DNA of 64,000 nucleotides from Sphaerisporangium cinnabarinum (GTDB lineage Bacteria > Actinomycetota > Actinomycetes > Actinomycetales > Cellulomonadaceae). A program made the position numbers and the translations under genes. A model generated the notes under the pieces. The model saw only the letters and a program-made list of their open reading frames with translations. It did not search any database and was not told the origin of the DNA. Below are positions 51,143-58,639 of the stretch, in pieces; the first letter of the stretch is position 1, and each line of letters opens with the position of its first letter. The stretch lies in contig QAPD01000045.1 in assembly GCA_003052455.1 (NCBI GenBank), positions 105,574 to 169,573 on the forward strand, given 5' to 3'.

Positions 51143-52116
51143 CGCCGGCTCGCGGGCGCGACGGCGGCCAGCGCACCTCCGGCGAGCTCGGTCGGGTCGA
51201 GCGGGAGCCGGGCGAGAGCCGGGTCCACGCTCGCCGGGACCTCGGCGAGGTCGGCGGCCATCGCGGCGGCCTCGTCCGGCTCAGGACCGACCAGCGGGAG
51301 CCGCACCCGCGGGCTCTCGAGGCGTCCGAGCGCGTGCAGCACGGCCTTGGTCGCGGCGGCCGGAGGTACGCGGGTCGTCAGCGCGCGCACGAGCGGGGAC
51401 AGCGCGGCGTGCGTCGAGGCGGCGAGGACCGGGTCGCCGTGCGCGACGGCGTCGACGAGCCGTCGGTAGGTGCGCGTCGCGACGTTGGCCGCGACGCCCA
51501 CGAACCCCGTGCCGCCCGTCGCGAGCGTCGGGAGCACGAGCGCGTCGTCGCCCGCGTAGTAGTCGAGCCCCGTGGACGTGGCGACCCGGGTCGCGCGCGC
51601 GAGGTCCCCGGTCGCGTCCTTCGCGGCGACGACGGCGGGGTGGCGTGCCGCACGTGCGAGCGTCACGTCGTCGAGCACGGTCCCCGTGCGTCGGGGGACG
51701 TCGTAGAGCATCACCGGGAGGTCGGTGGCGTCCGCGACCGCCCACGTGTGCGCGAGCAGGCCGGCCGGGCTGGGGCGGACGTAGGGCGGCGTGACGACGA
51801 GCAGCGCGTCGGCGCCGGCCTCGGCGGCGGCGCGCGACAGCACGACCGCGCGCGCGGTGTCGCTGCTCCCGGTGGCGGCCAGCACGGTCGCGCGGTCGCC
51901 CACGACGTCGGCCGCGGCCGCGACGAGGTCGATCCGCTCGGCGTCCGTGAGCGTGGGGCCCTCGCCCGTCGTCCCCGCCACCACGACGCCGTCGGCGCCG
52001 TCGGCGACGAGCGCGGCGAGGTGCTGCTCGAAGCCTCTCTCGTCGAGCGATCCGTCGGCGTGGAAGGGCGTGACGGCGGCGACGAGCAGGCGGCCGAGGA
52101 GCGGGTCGGAGGGCAT
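51097..52116 (-). CDS. dapA: 4-hydroxy-tetrahydrodipicolinate synthase (DapA family)
   Basis: A 339-aa class I aldolase-type protein with the GTTGEGPTL substrate motif (48-56), Tyr138 (YDVPRRTG) and the Schiff-base Lys166 (VAAKDATGDL). It condenses pyruvate with aspartate semialdehyde in lysine/DAP synthesis; a related NAL/DHDPS-family aldolase role is possible because no other dap gene is nearby. The C-terminus has an extra ~20 residues (PASRRQDLGDGASGSGSKR) that overlap kdpE. ATG 52116 lies 6 nt after TACGGT (52128-52123), a leaderless start. Confidence 0.9.
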   Translation of the reverse strand: MPSDPLLGRLLVAAVTPFHADGSLDERGFEQHLAALVADGADGVVVAGTTGEGPTLTDAERIDLVAAAADVVGDRATVLAATGSSDTARAVVLSRAAAEAGADALLVVTPPYVRPSPAGLLAHTWAVADATDLPVMLYDVPRRTGTVLDDVTLARAARHPAVVAAKDATGDLARATRVATSTGLDYYAGDDALVLPTLATGGTGFVGVAANVATRTYRRLVDAVAHGDPVLAASTHAALSPLVRALTTRVPPAAATKAVLHALGRLESPRVRLPLVGPEPDEAAAMAADLAEVPASVDPALARLPLDPTELAGGALAAVAPASRRQDLGDGASGSGSKR

Positions 52117-52159
52117 ACCTGCACCGTACGGACGCCCGGCGCGTCGCGGTGTCGGGAGG

Positions 52160-52200
52160 CCGTGAGGATCCGCCCCGGTGCCGTGTGCGTTCCGTCAGGA
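52160..52200 (+). promoter_or_regulatory. Second KdpE-like half-site array
   Basis: CCGTGAGGA (52160), CCGTGTGCG (52181) and CCGTCAGGA (52192) repeat the kdp-promoter half-sites, with the same 21- and 11-bp steps. The array lies in the dapA/52239 divergent region, about 40 bp before the start of the paralogue pair. TAGACC (52226-52231), 6 nt before ATG 52239, may be its -10. Confidence 0.55.
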
Positions 52201-52238
52201 GCGGTTCCGGGCACCGCCGCGCGCAGTAGACCGGACTC

Positions 52239-52772
52239 ATGACCCTCACGACTCTCCTGCCGACGCTCCGGCGCACGCTCCCCGACCCGCTCGCGCACCA
52301 CCGCTGGCCGGCCCGCACCACCGCGACGACCGACGACGTCGTCGTGGACGCCGTCTCCCTGCGCGGGCTCGCCTTCTTGTGCGGCACGCCCTGCGTCCAC
52401 ACCGCCCCCGCGTGGAGCGCACGTGCGCACGCCGCGGTGGACCCCGACCTCGTCACGGTCGTCGTCACCCGCGTGACCGCGGTGGCGGCCCAGCGCGACG
52501 GCACGCTCACGGTGGAGCTGGACGCCGAGCTCGCGAGCGCGTCCCCGGTGCTCGCGGAGGTGCGGCTCGTCGGCCGGGCCTCCACGGCCCCCGTGGCGGG
52601 TGCGCGGCTGCGGTCGTCGCACCCGACCGGCGCGGACAGGCTCGGTCTGCCCGCCGACGTGCGCCCCGGCGACCTCCTCGCCGTCCCGTGCGACACGCCC
52701 ACCACCCTGCGGGCCGTCCTGGGGTCCGGCGTCCGGCTCGCTCGCAGCGAGGACACCTGGAGCGTGCGATGA
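52239..52772 (+). CDS. Unrecognised protein, first of a tandem paralogue pair
   Basis: A 177-aa soluble protein of no family known to me. It shares an ordered set of motifs with the next gene: DDVVVDAVSLRGLAFLCGTP, VHTAPA, ELDAELASASPVLAEVRLVG, and LPADVRPGDLLAVPC. This shows that the two arose by duplication. Predicted content is mostly beta strand; there is no signal peptide or membrane helix. The start at ATG 52239 follows TAGACC by 6 nt (weak leaderless pattern). The stop overlaps the second gene by ATGA. Its promoter region carries the KdpE-like array, so a link to potassium or osmotic stress is inferred. Confidence 0.8.
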   Translation: MTLTTLLPTLRRTLPDPLAHHRWPARTTATTDDVVVDAVSLRGLAFLCGTPCVHTAPAWSARAHAAVDPDLVTVVVTRVTAVAAQRDGTLTVELDAELASASPVLAEVRLVGRASTAPVAGARLRSSHPTGADRLGLPADVRPGDLLAVPCDTPTTLRAVLGSGVRLARSEDTWSVR

Positions 52773-53263
52773 CCCTCGTGCACACCGCGTTCTCCGCCCG
52801 GCTCGCCGCGCTGCGCGGCGCCCCGTCGCCGGCCTGGCCGGGCGGCACCGTCCTCGCCCCGCACGACGTGCTCGTCGACGGGACGAGCCTCGCCGCCTGC
52901 GCCCGGCTGCGGGCGACGCCCACCGTCCACGTGCCCGCGAGCGCCGACCCCGGCCGCGTGGGGCGCCTGTGGGAGGCGTCGCCGCGGTGCGTCGTGCTCG
53001 CCGGGGTCGAGGACGTCGTCCCGCGCCTCGGGGGCCACCACCGGCAGGTGTGGCTCGACGCAGACCTCGACGCGTGCGGCGCGGTGGTCGAGGAGTCCCG
53101 GCTCGTCGGCCGGGTCTCGGCGGCGCCCCTGCGTCGCTTCACCGTGCACCCCGCCCCCGGTCGCGCCGGGGGCGTCGCGCGGCTCCCCGAGGACCTGCGG
53201 CGTGGTGACGTCGTCGCGGTCCCGTGCCCCGGCGTCGTGCAGGAGCGCGAGCTCCGGCGCTGA
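52769..53263 (+). CDS. Unrecognised protein, second of the tandem paralogue pair
   Basis: A 164-aa relative of the preceding protein: HDVLVDGTSLAACARLRATP, TVHVPAS, VWLDADLDACGAVVEESRLV and LPEDLRRGDVVAVPCPG line up with the same elements there. Overall identity is modest, so the duplication is old. Both end shortly after a 'GD(L/V)xAVPC' motif with a conserved Cys. It is translationally coupled to the first gene. A heterodimer or two-subunit function is plausible but not shown. Confidence 0.8.
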   Translation: MTLVHTAFSARLAALRGAPSPAWPGGTVLAPHDVLVDGTSLAACARLRATPTVHVPASADPGRVGRLWEASPRCVVLAGVEDVVPRLGGHHRQVWLDADLDACGAVVEESRLVGRVSAAPLRRFTVHPAPGRAGGVARLPEDLRRGDVVAVPCPGVVQERELRR

Positions 53264-53290
53264 CCGCAGCCGCGGGCCGTGCCGGGACCG

Positions 53291-54118
53291 CTACGGCGCG
53301 GCCGGGCCCGCGGCGTCGTCGACGAGGCGCGCGAGCTCGCGCACGACCGCACCCGGCAGGGCCGGCGGGAAGAGCAGCGCGCGCTGCCGCTCGCCCGCCC
53401 GCCAGCCGTCGCACGCGAGCGCAGCGAGCACGAGGGACGACGGCGCGCCCTCCTCCCGCCACGCGCGGAGCACGTCCGCGTGGACGGTGTGCTGCCCCTC
53501 GGGCACGTCGTCGCGCGCGACCCCGCCGAGGGCGTAGAGGCGCAGGAGCGCCGCGGCCTTGCGCGAGTCGTCGAGCGCCGCGACCGACGCCGCGACCGCG
53601 GCGCGCGACGGGTCGAGCCGCAGCGGCGAGAGGTCGTCGAACCCGGACTGCACGACCTCGATCGCGACGTCGTCGACCAGCGTCTCGGCGTCCCCGAACA
53701 TCGACCGCAGGGTCGACTCGCTGCGGTCGCACCGCCGCGCGACCGCGGCGAAGGTGACGTTCTCGACCCCCTCCTCGAGCGCGACGCGCAGCACCGCGTC
53801 CACGAGCGGGCGCTCGTCGTCGCGGAACGGGTCCTCGTCGAGCTCGACGTCGCGGAACACGACGGCGCGCGCGGGCGGCCGGACGTCGGCGTACCGGGAG
53901 AGGTCGTCGACCAGCTCGTCCCACTCCGTCTCGGTGAACCGGTACGCGTCCTGGTACAGGCCCAGCCACGTGCCCTCGAGCGCGAGGGCCGCGACCCAGG
54001 TGCGCGGCTCGCGGGCTCGCGCACCCTCGGTCGGCTCCCGCGTGGGGATCGCGTCGACCCACTCGTGCAGGGTGGCCCTGGCCGAGCGCGTCGCGTCGCT
54101 CCGGTCGGGCGTGGACAT
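53291..54118 (-). CDS. TetR-like regulator with an unusual N-terminal domain
   Basis: A 275-aa protein. The HTH is internal (about residues 105-155: VDAVLRVALEEGVENVTFAA, VARRCDRSESTLRSMFGDAE), preceded by a ~100-residue domain of unknown type (WVDAIPTREPTEGAR.., TWLGLYQDAYRFTETEWDEL). A TetR ligand-like helical region follows. TetR proteins normally begin with the HTH, so this is a fused or permuted arrangement. Alternatively the N-terminal part is itself a degenerate TetR C-terminal repeat. ATG 54118 is 8 nt after GGAGG. It lies beside, and in the same direction as, the ABC-2 operon. Confidence 0.75.
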   Translation of the reverse strand: MSTPDRSDATRSARATLHEWVDAIPTREPTEGARAREPRTWVAALALEGTWLGLYQDAYRFTETEWDELVDDLSRYADVRPPARAVVFRDVELDEDPFRDDERPLVDAVLRVALEEGVENVTFAAVARRCDRSESTLRSMFGDAETLVDDVAIEVVQSGFDDLSPLRLDPSRAAVAASVAALDDSRKAAALLRLYALGGVARDDVPEGQHTVHADVLRAWREEGAPSSLVLAALACDGWRAGERQRALLFPPALPGAVVRELARLVDDAAGPAAP

Positions 54119-54182
54119 GACCGTCACCTCCGTGGTCGGAAAAGGTGGATCGAGCCTAGCCGGAGCCCACGACGGCCACGCG

Positions 54183-55847
54183 TCAGGGGCGCGGGACGTC
54201 GCGGCGGCGGAAGCCCGCGAGGCCCAGCGCGACGAGCACGACGGCGAGGAGCGTGAGCCACACGAAGGGCCACGGCTCGGCGTCGGCCCCGGGGAGCTGG
54301 GGCACGTGCCAGAAGGGCGAGAGCCCGCTCGCCCACGACGGGAGGTCGAGCAGGGCGCCGAACATCGTCACGACGAACGAGTAGGCGAGGAGCGCCCACG
54401 CGAGCGCCGCGAGGCCCGGGCGCGACCCGAACGCCGCGACCGCGACCCCCGCGACGACCGCGACCGCGGGCAGGTACGCGAACGACGCGGCGAGATAGTC
54501 GCCGAGGCCGAACGCGTCCTCCCCGACGCTCAGCGCGCCGAGCCACAGCCCGACGGCGCTCACGGCGAGCAGCACGCAGGTCCCGACCAGGGTCACGACG
54601 AGCTGGCCCGCGAGCCACCGCACGCGCCCGACCCCGGTCGCGAGCACCGGCTCGAGCCGCCCCGCGGTCTCCTCGCCCCGCGCGCGCTGGGCCGAGGCGA
54701 CGGCGAACCCGCCCACGCCGAGCCCCAGGAAGAGCGCCATGACGGCGACGAACCCGGCCACGAGGTCGGACGCGTCGCCGATCATCTGGGCGACCTCGGG
54801 GTTGGCCGCGACCATGTCGCCCACCGAGTCGACGAACGTCCCGCACGCGAGCGCCGTGACGCCGACCCCGATCGCCCACGCGAGCAGGGACGCGCGCTGC
54901 TGACGCCACGCGAGGGCGAGCGGGCTCGCGAGCCACCGGGCGGCGTCGGGCCGGCCCGCGCGGGGCGGCACGAGCCCGGCGCCGAGGTCGCGCCGGGCGG
55001 CGAGCGCCGCGCCCAGGGCGAGGAGCAGCACCACGAGCGCGACGGACAGGCCGAGGGGCCACCAGCGCAGGTCGACGAACGCCCGGATCTGCTGCGCCCA
55101 CCCGATGGGGGAGAGCCACGAGACCCAGCTCCCGTGCTCCTCCTGCACGTCGCCGACGGCGCGGAGCAGGAACGCGACGCCGAGCACGGCGAGCGCGAGC
55201 CCGCTCGCACCGCGCGCGTGCTCGGTGACCTGGCTCGTCACGACGGCGACGGCCGCGAACACGAGGCCCGTGACCCCGACGGCGGCGCCGAGCGCGAGGG
55301 AGTCCACGGCGTCGAGACCGGTCGCGACGAGCACCACGCCGGTCGCGAGGGCGATGGCCGCGTTCGCGACGACCGCCGCCACGAACGCCGCGGTCGCGGG
55401 CGCGTGCCGCCCCACGACCCCCGCCCGGACGAGCTCGGCCCGGCCGGTCTCCTCCTCGGCGCGCGTGTGCCGCACGACGAGGAAGATGCTCATGATCGCG
55501 ACCGCGACCATGACGGTGAGCGCCATCTCGTTGGCGATCATCGCGCCGAGCGTGTAGTCCTCGATGCCGTACTGCGGCCCGGACAGCATGATCCCGGCCG
55601 GGCTCGAGACGAGCGCCGCGCGCGCCTGGCGGTCGGCCGCCGTCGGGTAGAGCGTGTCGAGGGCGACGGCCGCGTACCCGAAGAGGAGCGCGACGGACGC
55701 CGTCCACACGGGGATGCGGACCCGGTCGCGGCGCAGGACGAAGCGCAGCAGGGTGAGCCAGCCCGTCGCCGCGCGGCCCGGGCCGGGGGGCTCGGGAGCG
55801 ACGGCGGCGCCTCGTCCGCGGGGCGGGGCCGCGGTGGGGGCGCTCAC
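54183..55847 (-). CDS. ABC-2-type exporter permease
   Basis: A 554-aa permease with about 12 predicted helices in two halves, like the actinobacterial 'polyketide antibiotic transporter' permeases. Examples are [40 protein letters not shown] and [21 protein letters not shown] segments. A conserved [11 protein letters not shown] motif follows the second helix. GTG 55847 overlaps the ATPase stop by GTGA. With the ATPase gene it should form a drug or metabolite exporter controlled by the upstream TetR. Confidence 0.9.
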   Translation of the reverse strand: MSAPTAAPPRGRGAAVAPEPPGPGRAATGWLTLLRFVLRRDRVRIPVWTASVALLFGYAAVALDTLYPTAADRQARAALVSSPAGIMLSGPQYGIEDYTLGAMIANEMALTVMVAVAIMSIFLVVRHTRAEEETGRAELVRAGVVGRHAPATAAFVAAVVANAAIALATGVVLVATGLDAVDSLALGAAVGVTGLVFAAVAVVTSQVTEHARGASGLALAVLGVAFLLRAVGDVQEEHGSWVSWLSPIGWAQQIRAFVDLRWWPLGLSVALVVLLLALGAALAARRDLGAGLVPPRAGRPDAARWLASPLALAWRQQRASLLAWAIGVGVTALACGTFVDSVGDMVAANPEVAQMIGDASDLVAGFVAVMALFLGLGVGGFAVASAQRARGEETAGRLEPVLATGVGRVRWLAGQLVVTLVGTCVLLAVSAVGLWLGALSVGEDAFGLGDYLAASFAYLPAVAVVAGVAVAAFGSRPGLAALAWALLAYSFVVTMFGALLDLPSWASGLSPFWHVPQLPGADAEPWPFVWLTLLAVVLVALGLAGFRRRDVPRP

Positions 55848-56779
55848 AGCGCACCGGCCCCGTCGAGCTGGGCGAGCTCGTCGCCGTAGTGGCGCAGGAA
55901 CAGCTCCTCGAGCGACGGCGGGGTGACCGTGACGGACCGCAGCCCGAGGTCGGTGAGCGCGCGCAGCACGGGCTGCACGTGGTCGTTGTCGACGTCGAAC
56001 CGGGCTCGCGTCCCGTCGGCGCCGGGCTCGACGAGGAGGTCGTGCACGCCGTCGAGCGCGTCGAGGGCGGCGGGGTCGCGGTCGGTCACCGCGGTGACCG
56101 ACGACCGCGTGAGGTGCCGCAGCTCGGCGAGCGTGCCGGACTGGACCGTGCGGCCGGCGCGGATGATCGTCACGGTGTCGCACAGCTTCTCGACCTCCGC
56201 GAGGATGTGGCTCGAGAGCAGCACCGACCGGCCCTCCGCCGTGACCTCGCGCACGCACTGCGTGAACACCGACTCCATGAGGGGGTCGAGGCCGGACGTC
56301 GGCTCGTCGAGCACGAGCAGCTCGACGTCGGACGCGAACGCCGCGACGAGCGCGACCTTCTGCCGGTTCCCCTTGGAGTACGTGCGCGCCTTCTTCGACG
56401 GGTCGAGCTCGAAGCGTTCGAGCAGGAGCGCCTTGCGGCGCGGGTCGACGCGCCCGCGCAGCCGTGTGAGCAGGTCGATCGCCTCGCCGCCGGTGAGGTT
56501 CGGCCACAGGCTCACGTCGCCCGGCACGTACGCGAGGCGGCGGTGCAGGTCGACGGCGTCGCGCCACGGGTCCCCGCCGAGCAGCCGGGTGGTCCCCGAG
56601 TCGGCGCGCAGCAGCCCGAGCAGCACCCGGATCGTGGTCGACTTGCCGGCGCCGTTGGGCCCGAGGAACCCCGCGACCTCGCCCGTGCGGACGGTCAGGT
56701 CGAGGCCGTCGAGCGCCTGCACGTGGCCGAACGCCTTGCGCAGGTCGTGCACCTCGACGGCGGGGGTCGTGCTCGTCAT
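55844..56779 (-). CDS. ABC exporter ATP-binding protein
   Basis: A 311-aa ATPase (CcmA/DrrA-like): Walker [10 protein letters not shown] (about 41-49), a Q-loop region [14 protein letters not shown], signature [11 protein letters not shown] (variant of LSGGQ), Walker [15 protein letters not shown] and switch His SSHIL. The C-terminal domain (about 220-311) is the DrrA-type tail. The unusual SKGNRQ signature is common in this drug-exporter branch. ATG 56779 overlaps the tetR stop (ATGA); the long upstream frame is a shadow. Confidence 0.94.
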   Translation of the reverse strand: MTSTTPAVEVHDLRKAFGHVQALDGLDLTVRTGEVAGFLGPNGAGKSTTIRVLLGLLRADSGTTRLLGGDPWRDAVDLHRRLAYVPGDVSLWPNLTGGEAIDLLTRLRGRVDPRRKALLLERFELDPSKKARTYSKGNRQKVALVAAFASDVELLVLDEPTSGLDPLMESVFTQCVREVTAEGRSVLLSSHILAEVEKLCDTVTIIRAGRTVQSGTLAELRHLTRSSVTAVTDRDPAALDALDGVHDLLVEPGADGTRARFDVDNDHVQPVLRALTDLGLRSVTVTPPSLEELFLRHYGDELAQLDGAGAL

Positions 56780-57471
56780 CGCGTCTCCTCCTGGTGGGTG
56801 GTGTGCCGGACGTACGCGTCGAGCAGCGTCGGCTCGACGAAGAGCCCTTCGGTGAAGACCTCGAGCGCGGGCAGCATCACGCGCTCGACGTACTCGCGGA
56901 GGTCGGCCTCGGGGTCGCGCGGCTCGGTCCGCTCGCGCAGCGCGCCGTCGACGAGGAGCGAGCCGAGGGAGAGCGAGACGAGGTACCGCGCGCGGGCGGG
57001 CTCGTCCCGGCTCGGGCGGATCACCCCGGCGGCGACGCCGTCCTCCATGTACTCGAGCGTGACCTGCGTGAGGTGCTCGACGAACGAGCGTGCGAGGTCG
57101 CCGCCCGCCTGGAGGCTGCGCAGCGTGTACTCGAACACGGGCGCGTAGTCCTCGATCCCGGCGAGCTGGGTGAACAGCGCCATGGGCCCGGCCGCCGGGT
57201 CCTGCGGCGAGATCGCGTCGGTCTTCGCGGCGCGGACGGCGTCGAACACGTACGCGTCGCACGCGCGACGCAGCCCGTCCTTGGAACCGAAGTGGTGCAC
57301 GACGAGCGCGGCGCTCACGCCCGCGTCGGCCGCGATGGTGCGCAGCGGCGCCCCGAACCCGTCCCGCGCGAACCGGGCGATCGCGGCGTCCCGGATCCGG
57401 GCGCGGGTCGTGAGGTCGTCGGTGGCCGACGGCGGGGGCGTGCTCGCTGGCGGCTGCTGCTCTGAACGCAT
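56776..57471 (-). CDS. TetR-family regulator leading the ABC-2 operon
   Basis: A 231-aa TetR protein. The HTH is [20 protein letters not shown], then [20 protein letters not shown]. The ligand domain includes [20 protein letters not shown]. It is the first gene of tetR-ATPase-permease. ATG 57471 follows TAGTCT (57484-57479) by 7 nt and TGGACA lies 17 nt further up, a complete leaderless promoter. Two 5-4-5 palindromes, 20 bp apart, overlap the promoter and the start codon, so the operon is probably autorepressed. Confidence 0.92.
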   Translation of the reverse strand: MRSEQQPPASTPPPSATDDLTTRARIRDAAIARFARDGFGAPLRTIAADAGVSAALVVHHFGSKDGLRRACDAYVFDAVRAAKTDAISPQDPAAGPMALFTQLAGIEDYAPVFEYTLRSLQAGGDLARSFVEHLTQVTLEYMEDGVAAGVIRPSRDEPARARYLVSLSLGSLLVDGALRERTEPRDPEADLREYVERVMLPALEVFTEGLFVEPTLLDAYVRHTTHQEETR

Positions 57472-57507
57472 GTTCAATAGACTAAACACGTGTTCAACGA
57501 CTGTCCA
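57463..57507 (-). promoter_or_regulatory. Promoter with two TetR-type operators
   Basis: The minus-strand promoter is TGGACA (57507-57502), a 17-nt spacer, then TAGTCT (57484-57479). TGAAC-ACGT-GTTTA (57496-57483) lies between the boxes. TGAAC-GCAT-GTTCA (57463-57476) covers the transcription and translation start. The centres are 20 bp apart. Confidence 0.75.
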
Positions 57508-57668
57508 GCAGTCCAGGGAAGTTCCAGGGAGGGCGGATGTGGCGAAGATCCGGGACTCCGGGGCTCTCCACCCCTGCCGTTCCGGGCCGGACACCCGTAG
57601 GCTGGGGGGAGCCGTCGGCGGCACCGCCGGCGCCACGTCCCGGCGCGTCGGACCGTCGGGACGTCGAG

Positions 57669-57699
57669 AGGCCCGTCGCACCTGTGCGACGGGCCTTTT
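57669..57699 (+). terminator. Rho-independent terminator with T-run, no gene upstream
   Basis: A perfect 13-bp stem (57669-57681 with 57684-57696), a 2-nt loop and TTTT make a classic plus-strand terminator. No plus-strand gene precedes it. A TAGGCT (57598-57603) about 70 nt upstream could start a short RNA ending here. Confidence 0.7.
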
Positions 57700-57720
57700 C
57701 GGTGTGCGCGTGCACGACGA

Positions 57721-57754
57721 CGAAGGGCCCGCCGCGAGTGCGGCGGGCCCTTCG
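57721..57754 (-). terminator. Terminator of the tRNA-Ser gene
   Basis: A perfect 15-bp stem (57721-57735 with 57740-57754) and 4-nt loop lie directly after the 3' end of the minus-strand tRNA. Confidence 0.8.
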
Positions 57755-57759
57755 GTCTG

Positions 57760-57845
57760 CGGAGGATGGGGGATTCGAACCCCCGAGGGCTGTTAACCCA
57801 ACACGCTTTCCAAGCGTGCGCCATAGGCCACTAGGCGAATCCTCC
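57760..57845 (-). tRNA. tRNA-Ser (anticodon GGA)
   Basis: The minus strand folds as an 86-nt class II tRNA. The acceptor stem is GGAGGAT/ATCCTCC with discriminator G. The anticodon arm is CGCTTGGAAAGCG, giving GGA. It has a long variable arm and the T-arm GGGGGTTCGAATCCCCC. CCA is not encoded. A promoter-like TTCGGT-N18-TATCCT lies upstream (57922-57893). Confidence 0.96.
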
Positions 57846-58002
57846 TGGCGACGGTCGACGACGCACGGGTGCGCACCGACAGCAGCGCAACGAGGATACC
57901 GGACGGCGGCTCCCCGACCGAATCGCCTCCGGGAGGCGCTGTGTCGGAACGCGCGGTGGAGCGCGTGGGGGAGCGGGTTTCGAGCGCGGCGCCGACCTGG
58001 GC

Positions 58003-58008
58003 TAGGGT
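58003..58008 (+). promoter_or_regulatory. -10 element of the SRP RNA gene
   Basis: TAGGGT lies about 8 nt before the paired 5' end of the SRP RNA. TTCGAG (57979-57984) with an 18-nt spacer is a weak -35. Confidence 0.55.
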
Positions 58009-58012
58009 GGGT

Positions 58013-58106
58013 GCAGACCCCTCGTGCGGCATCATCTCGCCGAACTCCCCCAGGGCCGGAAGGCAGCAAGGGTAGGTGAGCTCTGGTGGGTGTGCGAGGG
58101 GTCCTT
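58013..58106 (+). ncRNA. ffs: Signal recognition particle RNA (4.5S type)
   Basis: The conserved SRP tetraloop-domain block GGGCCGGAAGGCAGCAAGGG is present near 58063-58081. The ends pair over GACCCCTCG (58016-58024) and CGAGGGGTC (58095-58103). Size (about 94 nt) fits the small bacterial SRP RNA that works with Ffh. It often lies next to tRNA-Ser and dnaX in actinobacteria. Confidence 0.95.
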
Positions 58107-58276
58107 TGCGTCCCCGGACCCGCTGCGGCCCCGTGCCGGCTGCGCCGTCCGGCCGTCGCGCGGCGGTCCGCGCGTGCAGCAGCGCCTCGGTGCGCGGCGC
58201 TGCGGCGGGTCTGACCGAATTGCCCCCTTCTGGCCCGATGAGGGCGCCCTTGTTCCCGACATGCGACCACTTTGCG

Positions 58277-58291
58277 GTCCACATCGTGGAC
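58277..58291. promoter_or_regulatory. Dyad upstream of the leader peptide
   Basis: GTCCAC-ATC-GTGGAC is a perfect 6-3-6 inverted repeat about 15 bp before the -35-like TTGGCG (58307-58312). It is a candidate operator for the Met/Cys transport operon. Confidence 0.5.
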
Positions 58292-58306
58292 TTTCGCGCC
58301 CGGAGA

Positions 58307-58337
58307 TTGGCGTGCGGGCCGCCGTCGTGCCCATGAT
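58307..58337 (+). promoter_or_regulatory. Promoter of the leader peptide and metQNI
   Basis: TTGGCG (58307-58312) and CATGAT (58332-58337) are separated by 19 nt. RNA would start at the ATG of the leader peptide (58344), 6 nt after the -10. Confidence 0.5.
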
Positions 58338-58343
58338 GTCGGC

Positions 58344-58445
58344 ATGACCCGCCAGCACGTCGTCACCACGACCCCGCGCGCAGCAGCCTGCGCCGGCTCG
58401 TCGTGCTGTCGTCGCGTGCGCACCGGGCGAATGTGCGGCTGCTGA
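58344..58445 (+). CDS. Cysteine-rich leader peptide
   Basis: A 33-codon ORF upstream of metQ. Its C-terminal part has five cysteines (positions 16, 20, 21, 31, 33), ending RMCGC-stop. Actinobacteria often carry such short Cys-rich uORFs before sulfur-metabolism genes, where ribosome stalling on Cys codons lets the downstream genes be expressed. The start sits 6 nt after a -10, so it would be leaderless. The 194 nt to metQ are GC-rich and could form the switch; no T-run is seen. Confidence 0.65.
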   Translation: MTRQHVVTTTPRAAACAGSSCCRRVRTGRMCGC

Positions 58446-58639
58446 CGCCGTCGTGACCCGCAGGGAGACCTGCGCCGCACCCGCCGCGTCGTCCTCGACG
58501 ACGACCGGCCCCCGCTCGCCGCGTGGCTGATGGCCCGCCGGAAGCACCCCGAACCCCACCGCCTCGCAGGGACCCCCTGCACCCCCGGCCGTGCCGGTCG
58601 CCACCCGTGACCGCGCCGTCGTCATCGGAAGGAACCCCC

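Noticed and set aside
58446..58639. A SAM-type riboswitch before metQ
   Set aside because: I looked for SAM-I/IV-like conserved blocks and found none. The Cys-rich leader peptide is the better-supported control element.
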